Part shown: positions 45,817-54,069 of the stretch, one piece after another
Numbering within the stretch: position 1 is the stretch's first letter
Layout: the number at the start of each line of letters is the position of its first letter
DNA from: Granulosicoccus sp045106855
Lineage (GTDB): Bacteria; Pseudomonadota; Gammaproteobacteria; Granulosicoccales; Granulosicoccaceae
Direction: 5' to 3'
Assembly: GCA_045106855.1 (NCBI GenBank)
Contig: JBGCFI010000018.1
Location: forward strand, 62,001 to 126,000
Length of the DNA: 64,000 bases
Notes under the pieces: model-generated
What the model was told of the DNA's origin: nothing
Database searches by the model: none
The model's input: the letters and a program-made list of their open reading frames with translations, nothing else
Translations under genes and position numbers: made by a program

Positions 45817-46916
45817 GCGCTTTGCACTTGACCGGTCAGGGCGATACCCGTTTCACCGTCAAATATTTTGATGAGCTCGGGGGTGATCGTAAATCCCGTT
45901 ACAGAACCCAGCATGTCGATCTGACCTAGCGTGCCTGTTCTCAGTACGAACGGGTCATTACCAATTTTTGCATGCAGTAATGCTTCAGAGCCTAGTGTTT
46001 CGACAAGATCCAGATCAATATGTATTTGATTTTCATTCTCTGCTGTGGCAATTTCTGCAAATTCTGGTCGTATACCAACAATTATCTCTTTACCCATTAA
46101 CGGATCAAGTGCCGGTAGTACCGGCAACGGTAATTGCTTTTCGCCTATCTGGGCAATGGGGCCTTGTTCGTTGGTCGCAAGGATTGCGCGTATCTGGTTC
46201 ATGGGCGGTGAGCCAAGAAACCCTGCGACAAATGAGTTTGCAGGGTTCAGAAATAATTCCATCGGTGTGCCAATCTGTTCGATATTGCCATCTTGCATGA
46301 CCACTATTCGATCGGCCAGCGTCATCGCCTCTACCTGATCGTGTGTCACGTAAATGCTGGTTGCTCCCAGGCGCTTGTGCAGGCGTTTGATCTCAGCGCG
46401 CATTTGCGTCCGCAGCTTGGCATCAAGATTGGAAAGCGGTTCATCGAACAAGAAAACTTTGGGACGCCTGACGATCGCACGGCCCATGGCCACGCGTTGA
46501 CGCTGTCCTCCGGACAAATCGGCAGGGCGTCGTTCCAGATAGGGTGTCAGGCCGAGAACCTCGGCGACTTCCTTCACAGTCTGCTTGATTTGCGCTTTGG
46601 GTTCTTTTCTGATGTTCAAGCCGAAGGCGATATTGTCAGCGACGTTGAGATGCGGATAGAGCGCGTAGTTTTGAAACACCATTGCCACGTCACGATCTTT
46701 GGGTGCCACCCGATTTACGACCCTGCCATCAATGGTCAACACGCCAGAGGTGATTTCCTCAAGACCTGCGATCATGCGCAGCGTGGTTGATTTACCGCAC
46801 CCGGATGGGCCGACCAGAACGACAAATTCTTGTTCGCTAACTTCAAGTTCTACGCCGTGAACGACTTCTACCTCGCCATAGGACTTGACGATACGTTCGA
46901 GCTTGACGCCAGACAT
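45813..46916 (-). CDS. algS: Alginate ABC importer ATP-binding protein (AlgS/UgpC/MsmX-like)
   Basis: A 367-residue ATPase with Walker A GPSGCGKSTT, signature LSGGQRQRVAMGRA, Walker B FLFDEPLSNLD, switch His YVTHDQVEAMTLAD and a C-terminal MalK-type regulatory domain. It is first in the operon algS-algM1-algM2-algQ-lyase, the same order as in Sphingomonas A1. A good ribosome site (GGAG) precedes ATG 46916. The divergent control region at 46917-47119 contains the TATACTAGTATA palindrome. Confidence 0.92.
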   Translation of the reverse strand: MSGVKLERIVKSYGEVEVVHGVELEVSEQEFVVLVGPSGCGKSTTLRMIAGLEEITSGVLTIDGRVVNRVAPKDRDVAMVFQNYALYPHLNVADNIAFGLNIRKEPKAQIKQTVKEVAEVLGLTPYLERRPADLSGGQRQRVAMGRAIVRRPKVFLFDEPLSNLDAKLRTQMRAEIKRLHKRLGATSIYVTHDQVEAMTLADRIVVMQDGNIEQIGTPMELFLNPANSFVAGFLGSPPMNQIRAILATNEQGPIAQIGEKQLPLPVLPALDPLMGKEIIVGIRPEFAEIATAENENQIHIDLDLVETLGSEALLHAKIGNDPFVLRTGTLGQIDMLGSVTGFTITPELIKIFDGETGIALTGQVQSA

Positions 46917-47059
46917 ACTTTCTCCAAAAAAACCGTCTTTCTACGTTTTTAACTACTTGCCAGGGTGTTTTTTGAGTGGTCACCATGGGTGGGCTACGCG
47001 ACGCGGGCCGTAACTATGCTGCAAGTAGACAAGCGACAAGGCAGCCATAGATCCGCTGT

Positions 47060-47088
47060 TTGGCAAATGGTATACTAGTATATGTTAT
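47060..47088 (+). promoter_or_regulatory. Promoter with embedded palindromic operator upstream of the glucarate-dehydratase-like gene
   Basis: A candidate sigma-70 promoter, TTGGCA (47060-47065), a 17-base spacer and TGTTAT (47083-47088). The 12-bp perfect palindrome TATACTAGTATA (47071-47082) fills the end of the spacer. A repressor bound there would block RNA polymerase. FCD-type GntR regulators often use GTATAC-centred palindromes, and one is encoded downstream at 48510. The site also lies in the algS divergent region. Confidence 0.55.
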
Positions 47089-47119
47089 GGTGCAAATCAG
47101 TAATTAGCCCGAGGTAAAA

Positions 47120-47134
47120 ATGTCAAAAAAATGA
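47120..47134 (+). other. Four-codon mini-frame (M-S-K-K-stop) ahead of the dehydratase gene
   Basis: GAGG (47111-47114) sits 5 bases before ATG 47120, which opens ATG-TCA-AAA-AAA-TGA. Its stop overlaps the ATG of the next gene (ATGA at 47131-47134). A 7-A run (47125-47131) lies between; one extra A would fuse the two frames. It may be a translational-coupling leader, a transcript-slippage site, or a one-base error in the homopolymer. Confidence 0.5.
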
Positions 47135-48381
47135 AAATCGTCGAGATTCTCATCACGCCAATCGCCATACCAGACGTGCCTTTGGCAAATACCAAGGGTG
47201 TGCACCCGTCAGTTTTCCTTCGCACTATCATTCAAGTTAAAACCGACAATGGCCTGGTGGGGTTGAGCGAAACCTACGGTGCCAGCAGAACGCTAGAGGG
47301 CGTGAGATGTGCCGCACCATCGCTGGAAGGTCTTGATGCCTATGATCTTCACGCGCTTCGGTCTCGGATTGTCTCAGCGCTTCCGGAAGGCGGCGGTGTA
47401 AATGCACCAACCGCCCTGGCGGATCATAAGCTTATCGATGTGGTTTACAGCGCTTACGAAATTGCACTGCTCGATATCAGGGGTAAAGAGCTTAACCGGC
47501 CACTCTATGAATTGCTGGGTGGCGCGGTACGCAAGACAATCCCGTTTGGTGGTTATCTATTTTATAAATTCAAGAAACAGGACCTGACCTTCGGACCGGA
47601 TCTCATGGGCGAGGTTATGACACCGGATGCCCTGGTTGAGCAAGCTAAAGAATTTTCAGCACACTATGGATTTAAATCATGGAAGCTAAAGGGTGGCGTG
47701 CTGGAGCCTGAGCTGGAGGTAGAAACCCTGCTTAAACTTCGTGAAGTTTTTCCCGACCACGGGCTTCGAATCGATCCGATGGGTGCCTGGAGCGTACCCA
47801 CTGCCATAAAGGTTGTCGATCAACTCAACGGCATTCTGGAATATCTCGAAGACCCTTGTCGGGGAATGGAGGCGATGGCGGAGCTGTCCAGGCATATCGA
47901 TGTTCCACTTGCTACCAACCTGGTGGTTGTAGAATTTGAGCAGATTATCGAGGCGGTAAAAACGAACGCCGTGCAGATAGTACTATCCGATCATCATTAT
48001 TGGCGTGGTGCCACAGGTGCACTAAACCTGGGGGTGATTTGCCAGGCCGCCAATCTGGGTGTCTCGATGCATTCCAATTCACATCTGGGCATCTCGCTGG
48101 CCGCCATGTGCCATGTTGCCGCTGCCACGCCCAATCTGTCATTCGATTGTGACACGCATTATCCCTGGTCTAAGAAGGAAATCATTAAAGGTGGTCGCCC
48201 TGAATTCAAGGACGGTACTTTACAAGTTCCTGAAGGTCCCGGGCTGGGAGTGCAGCTTGATGAGGAAGCCGTTGCTGAGTTGCATGATTTATATAACGCG
48301 GCAATGGTCATAGACCGAGATGACACCGATGAAATGCTGAAATATATCCCAGATTATGTTCGCAAGGTACCACGATGGTAG
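47131..48381 (+). CDS. Enolase-superfamily glucarate/galactarate dehydratase-like enzyme
   Basis: 416 residues. Active-site motifs of the glucarate dehydratase group are in order: FKSWKLKGG (Lys), LRIDPMGAWS (Asp), EYLEDPC (Glu), PLATNLVVVEF (Asn), VLSDHHYWRG (Asp/His) and MHSNSHLGIS (catalytic His). It would dehydrate an aldarate or related acid to a keto-deoxy product. The gene diverges from algS and is followed by a GntR regulator, suggesting shared uronate/aldarate control. The good ribosome site actually fits the mini-frame 11 bases upstream. Confidence 0.88.
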   Translation: MKIVEILITPIAIPDVPLANTKGVHPSVFLRTIIQVKTDNGLVGLSETYGASRTLEGVRCAAPSLEGLDAYDLHALRSRIVSALPEGGGVNAPTALADHKLIDVVYSAYEIALLDIRGKELNRPLYELLGGAVRKTIPFGGYLFYKFKKQDLTFGPDLMGEVMTPDALVEQAKEFSAHYGFKSWKLKGGVLEPELEVETLLKLREVFPDHGLRIDPMGAWSVPTAIKVVDQLNGILEYLEDPCRGMEAMAELSRHIDVPLATNLVVVEFEQIIEAVKTNAVQIVLSDHHYWRGATGALNLGVICQAANLGVSMHSNSHLGISLAAMCHVAAATPNLSFDCDTHYPWSKKEIIKGGRPEFKDGTLQVPEGPGLGVQLDEEAVAELHDLYNAAMVIDRDDTDEMLKYIPDYVRKVPRW

Positions 48382-48509
48382 ATAACAGTTACCGCATCTT
48401 CGGCACCCATGGGTATTCAGGACAGACGCCTAAAAGGCCGACACATCATATTGCAGACGAGCAAGAGGGATTTGCCGGTGCATTTACATAATTCTAGCGG
48501 TCTTTGATC

Positions 48510-49193
48510 ATGGAGCAACATCTGAAAATTGCGGAACGTCGCACCAGTGTGGATCTGGTTTTCGATTATCTCTACGATGAGATCGTATCCATGCGTTTGC
48601 TGCCTGGTACAAAAATATCTGAAGCGGAAATGGCAAGCCGGTTCGACATTTCTCGCCAGCCAGTTCGTGATGCCTTTAACCGGCTGGAAAATCTTGACTT
48701 ACTGTTAATTCGCCCACAACGGGCAACTGAGGTAAAACGGTTTTCTTCCAAGGCAATAACCACCGCCAGATTTGTACGCGCAGCTGTAGAAGCGGAAGTC
48801 TTACGCAGAGCTGCGCGCAATTGTGGGAAAGAAGGTGGCGAGTTGCTGGAAGCTCGTTTATCCGAGCAAAAAATTGCTGTTAGTGAAAAACACTATGACC
48901 GTTTTCGAACATTGGATTACGATTTTCACCAGGCATTGTGCGCTGTGGGAGAAGTAGACTTCGCCTTCGAGGTCATAGCCAGAGACAAAGCCAAGGTAGA
49001 TCGCCTTTGCTTTCTAAGCCTGGCACAAAATGAGAGGTTGGAGCTATTGTTGAACGACCATATCAGTATTGCTGAGATGATTAGAAATAACGATGAGCAG
49101 GGAGCGGTTGATATCGGCATGCTGCATCTGTCCAGACTGGATGACACAATCGCTGCCATACGTGAACAGAATTCGGATTATTTTTATGATTAA
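48510..49193 (+). CDS. GntR-family regulator, FCD subgroup
   Basis: 227 residues. The winged HTH is at about 18-85 (FDYLYDEIVSMRLLPGTKIS, FDISRQPVRDAFNRLENLDL) and the FCD domain at about 95-220 (YDFHQALCAVGEVDFAFEVI, LNDHISIAEMIRNNDEQGAV). It likely senses a uronate, aldarate or keto-deoxy intermediate and controls the divergent algS and dehydratase promoters through the palindrome at 47071-47082. ATG 48510 is preferred over TTG 48504. Confidence 0.87.
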   Translation: MEQHLKIAERRTSVDLVFDYLYDEIVSMRLLPGTKISEAEMASRFDISRQPVRDAFNRLENLDLLLIRPQRATEVKRFSSKAITTARFVRAAVEAEVLRRAARNCGKEGGELLEARLSEQKIAVSEKHYDRFRTLDYDFHQALCAVGEVDFAFEVIARDKAKVDRLCFLSLAQNERLELLLNDHISIAEMIRNNDEQGAVDIGMLHLSRLDDTIAAIREQNSDYFYD

Positions 49194-49425
49194 CTGGAAC
49201 AGCCGATAAAAGCGCGAATATGCTGGTTAACTTGCTGAACTGCTATCCCCGTTATTTTGTAAGACGAGTTTAAGCTGAATTGCTCTATGTATCGCTGGTA
49301 GAGCACTTCGAATCTTAATTTTATGAAAGACTCTATGTGAGCGAAGTTAATCACACCAATTTTTCAGATCACGAATTGATGTCCGGTGTAAACTGTAAAT
49401 CGATCTACTGTGGGAGTACACGCTT

Positions 49426-49812
49426 GTGAGTCATTTAATTAGCTTGATCGTTGGCGTGATTGCGCTTTTACATCTGTACATCGCCTGGTTCGAGATGTTT
49501 GCGTGGACGACGAAAGGCCCTGAGGTTTTCTCGAGTTTTCCTTCTGAGTTGTTTGAACCGACCGTATCGATGGCAGCTAATCAAGGACTGTATAACGGTT
49601 TCCTGGCAGCAGGTCTCATCTGGTCACTGTTTATAAGAGACAGTGTATGGAAATACCGCGTTGCCTTGTGTTTTCTATTGTTCGTGGCGGTTGCGGGTAT
49701 TTTTGGCGCGTTTACCGTATCTCAGCGTATTCTCTTTGTGCAAACATTGCCGTCGGCGTTGGGAATTGCCCTTATCATGTTTTACAGAAAGACACGAGCC
49801 TCCGAGCACTAA
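49426..49812 (+). CDS. DUF1304-family small membrane protein
   Basis: 128 residues with about four membrane segments and the family hallmarks HLYIAWFEMFAW near the N terminus and ANQGLYNGFLAAGL in the middle. The role of DUF1304 is unknown. It starts with GTG and stands alone. Confidence 0.82.
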   Translation: MSHLISLIVGVIALLHLYIAWFEMFAWTTKGPEVFSSFPSELFEPTVSMAANQGLYNGFLAAGLIWSLFIRDSVWKYRVALCFLLFVAVAGIFGAFTVSQRILFVQTLPSALGIALIMFYRKTRASEH

Positions 49813-50275
49813 CGCAGAGTGAGCGTCGCGTATAGGCGCTGGCCGGCAATAAAAGTAAGGGTGCAAGGTGCACCTAATCTAATAGCCTGACCAATCTGAC
49901 GGGCTTCGGGCGTAGGCTGGAAAAATCTGGTTCTCTGTAGCTCCGTTTACCTCCGGCAGATGGGGGCTTAACACTAACAATCCGGTGCCGTGTTTTGTCA
50001 GTATTTCATCGACGCTGAGCCCGTGGCACGATTTCTGCCGGACGCAAATTGGGCAAGCAGAGTTATTGACTGTTTCTAAAGTGTGAGCCAATCATGATTT
50101 TTATCATCGTTCAAGCTGCCGCAGCGTAAGTCCATTCGAGTGTCGCAACACTGTGGAATGGGCTTTGCACTGCACTGAAGCTCCCACGTCCAAAACGGGT
50201 TCCCATCAATGTTATGTACCTGCAAGGTAACCTTGGGTTCCGCTGGTCATCATTGGTCTCCGTATTCAATTCACT
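49813..50275. other. Intergenic region upstream of the GAF-HlyD gene
   Basis: 463 bases with no confident gene. A minus-strand frame at 49879-50091 (70 codons from TTG) contains a CPICVRQKSCHG stretch that looks metal-site-like but has no standard start or visible ribosome site, so I do not call it. The promoter of the export-like operon should lie here. Confidence 0.4.
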
Positions 50276-51787
50276 ATGCCTGCGATCGATTGCCACGAAA
50301 ATGCTGACAGAGCCCATGGGCGATACTCCCGATTGCACACTATAAATTCAAGCCGCGATCAAACGAGCAGGCACAATATCAAGTCCCTGATACGTGCTAC
50401 TCGTGCTGAGTTACTGACGGAACAACAAGCGTTGGTGCTGTTGATTGTCGCCGAGTTACTTGATTCAACCGACCTGGAAAGAGCACTGGATGCATTTGTC
50501 GGTGCACTGCAGCAGCATTTAGTCGCCAAACGTGTATCTATTGCTTTGGTAACGGCAGATGGAGATTTAGAACTTGCGGCGATATCTCAACAGGCCAGAG
50601 TCGATCTGGCATCGAACGAAATACGGCTATTGCTTGATGTCATGCACGAGTGTCTGGAGCATGAGAGAACCCTGTGTTTTCCTGTTACTGATGTAAGTAC
50701 AGGCCCTCTACCGGGTCATCACGCACTGGGTACTCGGCGTGAATATACAAGCCTTGTTTCTGTGCCACTGTACAAGGATGGACAAGCAGTTGGTGTACTA
50801 CTGCTTGAGCGCTACAACGCAGAACCCTTTATCAAGACCACCGTTGATCTTCTCGAACTCGTAGCCGCCAAATCTGCATTAACCCTGGCACTGCGTCTGG
50901 AAGCGGAGCGGTGCGTTTCCGAACGCGCCCGTCTTGCCATGAAAGGAACTCTGGAAAGGTGGTGCGGTTCCAATCAGGCTAGTCGACGGATACTGGTAGC
51001 GCTTATGCTTGTCGGTGTTGTCGCTATGGCATTCATGCCGCTTTCGCAGAATGTCTCCACCCATGCGGAGTTAGTGCCGAGCGAGCGCCGCCTGGTGACC
51101 GCACCCTTCGACGGTTTTGTTGAAAGTGTTGCTGTTAATCCCGGTGAGATCGTTGTCGCCGGGCAGCTGATTGCACAGCTTGAGTCAGGCGAACTTGAGC
51201 TTGAAGGAACTCGTCGAAACGGTGAAATCAGTCGGGTTGAATCTGAATTTCGGTATGCGATGGCGAGTCATGACAGGCAGGGTACCGCTGTTGCGCGAGC
51301 GCGTCTGGAACGCGAACGTGCTCTAAGGGCCATTATCGAGCAACGTCTGGAGCGCGTCGAACTCCGCTCACCCATTGATGGAATCATTACAAACGGTGAT
51401 CCGACCGACGTGATCGGTGCGCCGGTTACTCGGGGGGATACGTTGTTTGTCATTGCGCAAGCGGACAGTTATGAGGTTCATCTGATGGTCCATGAGAGTG
51501 ATATCCAAAATATATATGAAGGACAAGTGGGCACACTCTATTTGAAAGCCCAACCATCGAAGAAGCTTCACATAGAGGTACGCGCGATACAGCCAGTTGC
51601 TGAGAGTGTAAACGGTGCCAGCCGCTTTCGCGTTAGAACGACACTGGAGGTACCAGAGGGTATGGTGCCTCGGCCAGGTGAGAGTGGCATCGCGCGACTA
51701 AAAGTCGGTAAGACCAATCTGCTTCGTCTTGTTACAGAGCCCATTATCCGATACTTGAGTAAGTTCTGGTGGTGGCTGTCTTTATGA
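50276..51787 (+). CDS. GAF-domain HlyD-type membrane-fusion protein
   Basis: 503 residues. A cytoplasmic GAF-like domain is at about 55-215 (REYTSLVSVPLYKDGQAVG, LLLERYN). One membrane segment (about 238-256) is followed by a periplasmic HlyD adaptor: lipoyl half-motif FVESVAVNPGEIVVAGQLIA, a short helical hairpin (about 305-355) and second half-motif RVELRSPIDGIITNGDPTDV. The fusion of a ligand-sensing domain to an adaptor is unusual. Its stop overlaps the start of the M50 gene (ATGA), so the products probably form one envelope complex. The start ATG has no evident ribosome site; the N terminus is uncertain. Confidence 0.8.
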   Translation: MPAIDCHENADRAHGRYSRLHTINSSRDQTSRHNIKSLIRATRAELLTEQQALVLLIVAELLDSTDLERALDAFVGALQQHLVAKRVSIALVTADGDLELAAISQQARVDLASNEIRLLLDVMHECLEHERTLCFPVTDVSTGPLPGHHALGTRREYTSLVSVPLYKDGQAVGVLLLERYNAEPFIKTTVDLLELVAAKSALTLALRLEAERCVSERARLAMKGTLERWCGSNQASRRILVALMLVGVVAMAFMPLSQNVSTHAELVPSERRLVTAPFDGFVESVAVNPGEIVVAGQLIAQLESGELELEGTRRNGEISRVESEFRYAMASHDRQGTAVARARLERERALRAIIEQRLERVELRSPIDGIITNGDPTDVIGAPVTRGDTLFVIAQADSYEVHLMVHESDIQNIYEGQVGTLYLKAQPSKKLHIEVRAIQPVAESVNGASRFRVRTTLEVPEGMVPRPGESGIARLKVGKTNLLRLVTEPIIRYLSKFWWWLSL

Positions 51788-53931
51788 GTAGGGAGAAATT
51801 GTTCAGCGCTCATTGGCATCGTGTTCGGCACGTGCGTCCATGTCTGGCTGCTGACGTAACTACAACTCGCCACGTTTATCGTGACCGACCTTACTGGGTA
51901 TTGCAACGCAGTACGACAAATGATTTTAACCGGGTAGACGCGCGAGCATTCGTGCTGGTTGATCAGCTCGACGGTCACAGTACTGTCGAAGAGATCTGGG
52001 AGAAAGCACTCGTTGATCATGACGAATCAGCACCAACGCAGGACGAATGGATAGCGTTGTTGGCAGAGCTTCAAGAGGCGGAGCTTCTGGTTGTCGATCA
52101 ACGCGTATCGGCAGAACGGCTTTTTGAACGGCGCGAACAACGAAGATCACGTGACAATAAAGAGCGCCGATTGAACCCACTTCATCTTCGCTTTGCGCTT
52201 TACGATCCAGATGCACTATTATCGCGGCTGACGCCGCTTGCAAAAGTACTATTTACACGCATAATGTTGCTTTTGTGGGTAGTGTTAATGGCGATAGGCA
52301 TATTCACGCTTTTGCTCAACGGTGAAAGACTCGCTGCAACTTTATTCACTGCGAGTTTTCCCTCTCCTCGGCTTTCACTTCTGATCCTGATTCTCTACCC
52401 GGTACTGAAACTGTTGCATGAACTAGGTCACGCACTTGCTGTCAAGCATAAAGGTGGTGAAGTACATGAGGTGGGCCTTGTGCTTATGGTACTTGTGCCG
52501 TTACCTTATGTCGATGCGAGCGCTAGCGCTGCTTTCCCGGATAAAAGCGCCAGAATGCTAGTGGCAGCCGCAGGAATATTTGTTGAGTTGTCATTCGCCG
52601 CCATCGGAGCAATCCTCTGGGCAAGCAGCTCGGGATTGTTAGCTGATATCGGTTTGGCGCTTCTGTTCATAGGCGGTTTCTCAACGCTGTTGGTTAATGG
52701 TAATCCACTGTTACGGTTCGATGCTTACTATCTGTTAGCCGATCTGCTTGAAATACCGAATTTGTCGCAACGCTCCCGTATGTTGTTGCTTAAGCGACTT
52801 CGTGCCTGGTTGTGTAGCGAAAGAGATTCCGGCCCTGCACGAGAAGATAAAGCAGAACTATGCTGGCTATATGGTTATGGACTTGCCTCGATGACATACC
52901 GGGTAGCACTTATGCTCTGGATTGCATGGTGGCTCAGTGGACGCTTTCTTCTTATCGGTGTTGCACTGGCTGCGTATACGCTGATAAGTATTTTGATTTT
53001 GCCACTTTATCGTGGCCTACTAGTGGTGTATCGCGATAAGACGCTGCAGGCCGCTCGGCCTATAATGTTAATGAGTACCGTTCCCGTTGTGTTTGTTTCG
53101 TTGGCCCTGTGGTTACCACTACCGCATGCCAATTTAACACGCGGTGTCATCTGGCTTCCTGACGAGGCAATCATTCGGGCAGAAATCGGATGTGAGATTA
53201 CTTCGGCATCGATAGAACCAGGTCAGAATGTTCTGTCGGGACAGGATTTGTTTGAGTGTTCTGATCCTGAACTTGTATTGCGAGAACGAGAGCTGGTAGC
53301 ACGAATAGATGAGTTAAATGCCAGGCTAGCAGGTCTGGCCGTACAAAATCCGGTCGAACACTCACGGTTGCTTACAGAACGGATCACAAATAGCAATTCT
53401 CTTTTGGATGTGCGTAAACACCTGGATCAGAGCTTTCGAACTGCTTCTCTTGATGGTCGATTTGATGCCTTGGGTACCGCCGCACTTGAAGGGCGTGTTC
53501 TCGCTAAAGGCGAGATCGTTGGCTATGTTGTACCTTCAGATGTACGCACGGTGCGAGTTGCGCTCAATGAAACGGTAGCCAGTCGATTGGATTCTGACGT
53601 ACGTAGAGTTGAGCTGCGCGTCAGTAATAGCAAGCACGGTTCTAGGGTTTATAAGTCAGAAATTATATCCCGTACGCCTCGGGCTAGCAGAGAGGTGCCC
53701 AGCGCTGCCCTTAGCACTGCAGGCGGTGGTCAACATCGCGCCGACCCATCCGGCAACGGCAGACAAGTACTGGAACCGCTATTCGACGTAGAATTATCAT
53801 GGCCGGAAAGTGCTGTTGTGGCACCGGTGGGCGCGCATGTCGATGTCCGATTCGTGAACACACCAAAACCACTTGGTGGGCGTCTGGCCAATGCAGTTCG
53901 TCGCGCTTTCAAAGATAGTAACAGTATCTGA
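51784..53931 (+). CDS. PqqD-like/M50 peptidase/HlyD-like membrane protein
   Basis: 715 residues in three parts. An N-terminal PqqD/RRE-like winged helix (about 15-110: FVLVDQLDGHSTVEEIWEKA) is followed by a polytopic site-2-protease-type core with the zinc motif LLHELGHALAVKHKGGE (His near 212 and 216) and the third-ligand region NGNPLLRFDAYYLLADLLEI. A C-terminal region (about 460-640) resembles a HlyD adaptor half. PqqD-like domains bind leader peptides of ribosomally made peptides, so a peptide processing/export role is plausible, but no precursor peptide is seen. It is coupled to the GAF-HlyD gene by a 4-base overlap and followed by a terminator. Confidence 0.83.
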   Translation: MSREKLFSAHWHRVRHVRPCLAADVTTTRHVYRDRPYWVLQRSTTNDFNRVDARAFVLVDQLDGHSTVEEIWEKALVDHDESAPTQDEWIALLAELQEAELLVVDQRVSAERLFERREQRRSRDNKERRLNPLHLRFALYDPDALLSRLTPLAKVLFTRIMLLLWVVLMAIGIFTLLLNGERLAATLFTASFPSPRLSLLILILYPVLKLLHELGHALAVKHKGGEVHEVGLVLMVLVPLPYVDASASAAFPDKSARMLVAAAGIFVELSFAAIGAILWASSSGLLADIGLALLFIGGFSTLLVNGNPLLRFDAYYLLADLLEIPNLSQRSRMLLLKRLRAWLCSERDSGPAREDKAELCWLYGYGLASMTYRVALMLWIAWWLSGRFLLIGVALAAYTLISILILPLYRGLLVVYRDKTLQAARPIMLMSTVPVVFVSLALWLPLPHANLTRGVIWLPDEAIIRAEIGCEITSASIEPGQNVLSGQDLFECSDPELVLRERELVARIDELNARLAGLAVQNPVEHSRLLTERITNSNSLLDVRKHLDQSFRTASLDGRFDALGTAALEGRVLAKGEIVGYVVPSDVRTVRVALNETVASRLDSDVRRVELRVSNSKHGSRVYKSEIISRTPRASREVPSAALSTAGGGQHRADPSGNGRQVLEPLFDVELSWPESAVVAPVGAHVDVRFVNTPKPLGGRLANAVRRAFKDSNSI

Positions 53932-54001
53932 TCCATGGCACGAAGAAGTGCCAGATTACGTGAAAGGGACAATGGCAGCCAGTTGAAATAGGTTATTGTT
54001 C

Positions 54002-54026
54002 AGGAATAGTTATTCCTTTCTTTTTT
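54002..54026 (+). terminator. Intrinsic terminator between the convergent export and peroxidase operons
   Basis: AGGAAT-AGTT-ATTCCT stem-loop followed by TTCTTTTTT, reading on the plus strand. It would end the GAF-HlyD/M50 transcript before the convergent operon. On the minus strand no U tract follows. A second hairpin, TGGCAC-GAAGAA-GTGCCA, lies just upstream at about 53936-53953. Confidence 0.55.
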
Positions 54027-54069
54027 CAGCTAAGGGTTGCCAGTTAGCGGAGCGTTCGCTATGGATGGT

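Noticed and set aside
49879..50091. Small minus-strand frame with CPICVRQKSCHG
   Set aside because: Starts only at TTG without a visible ribosome site and has no recognised family; too weak to call.
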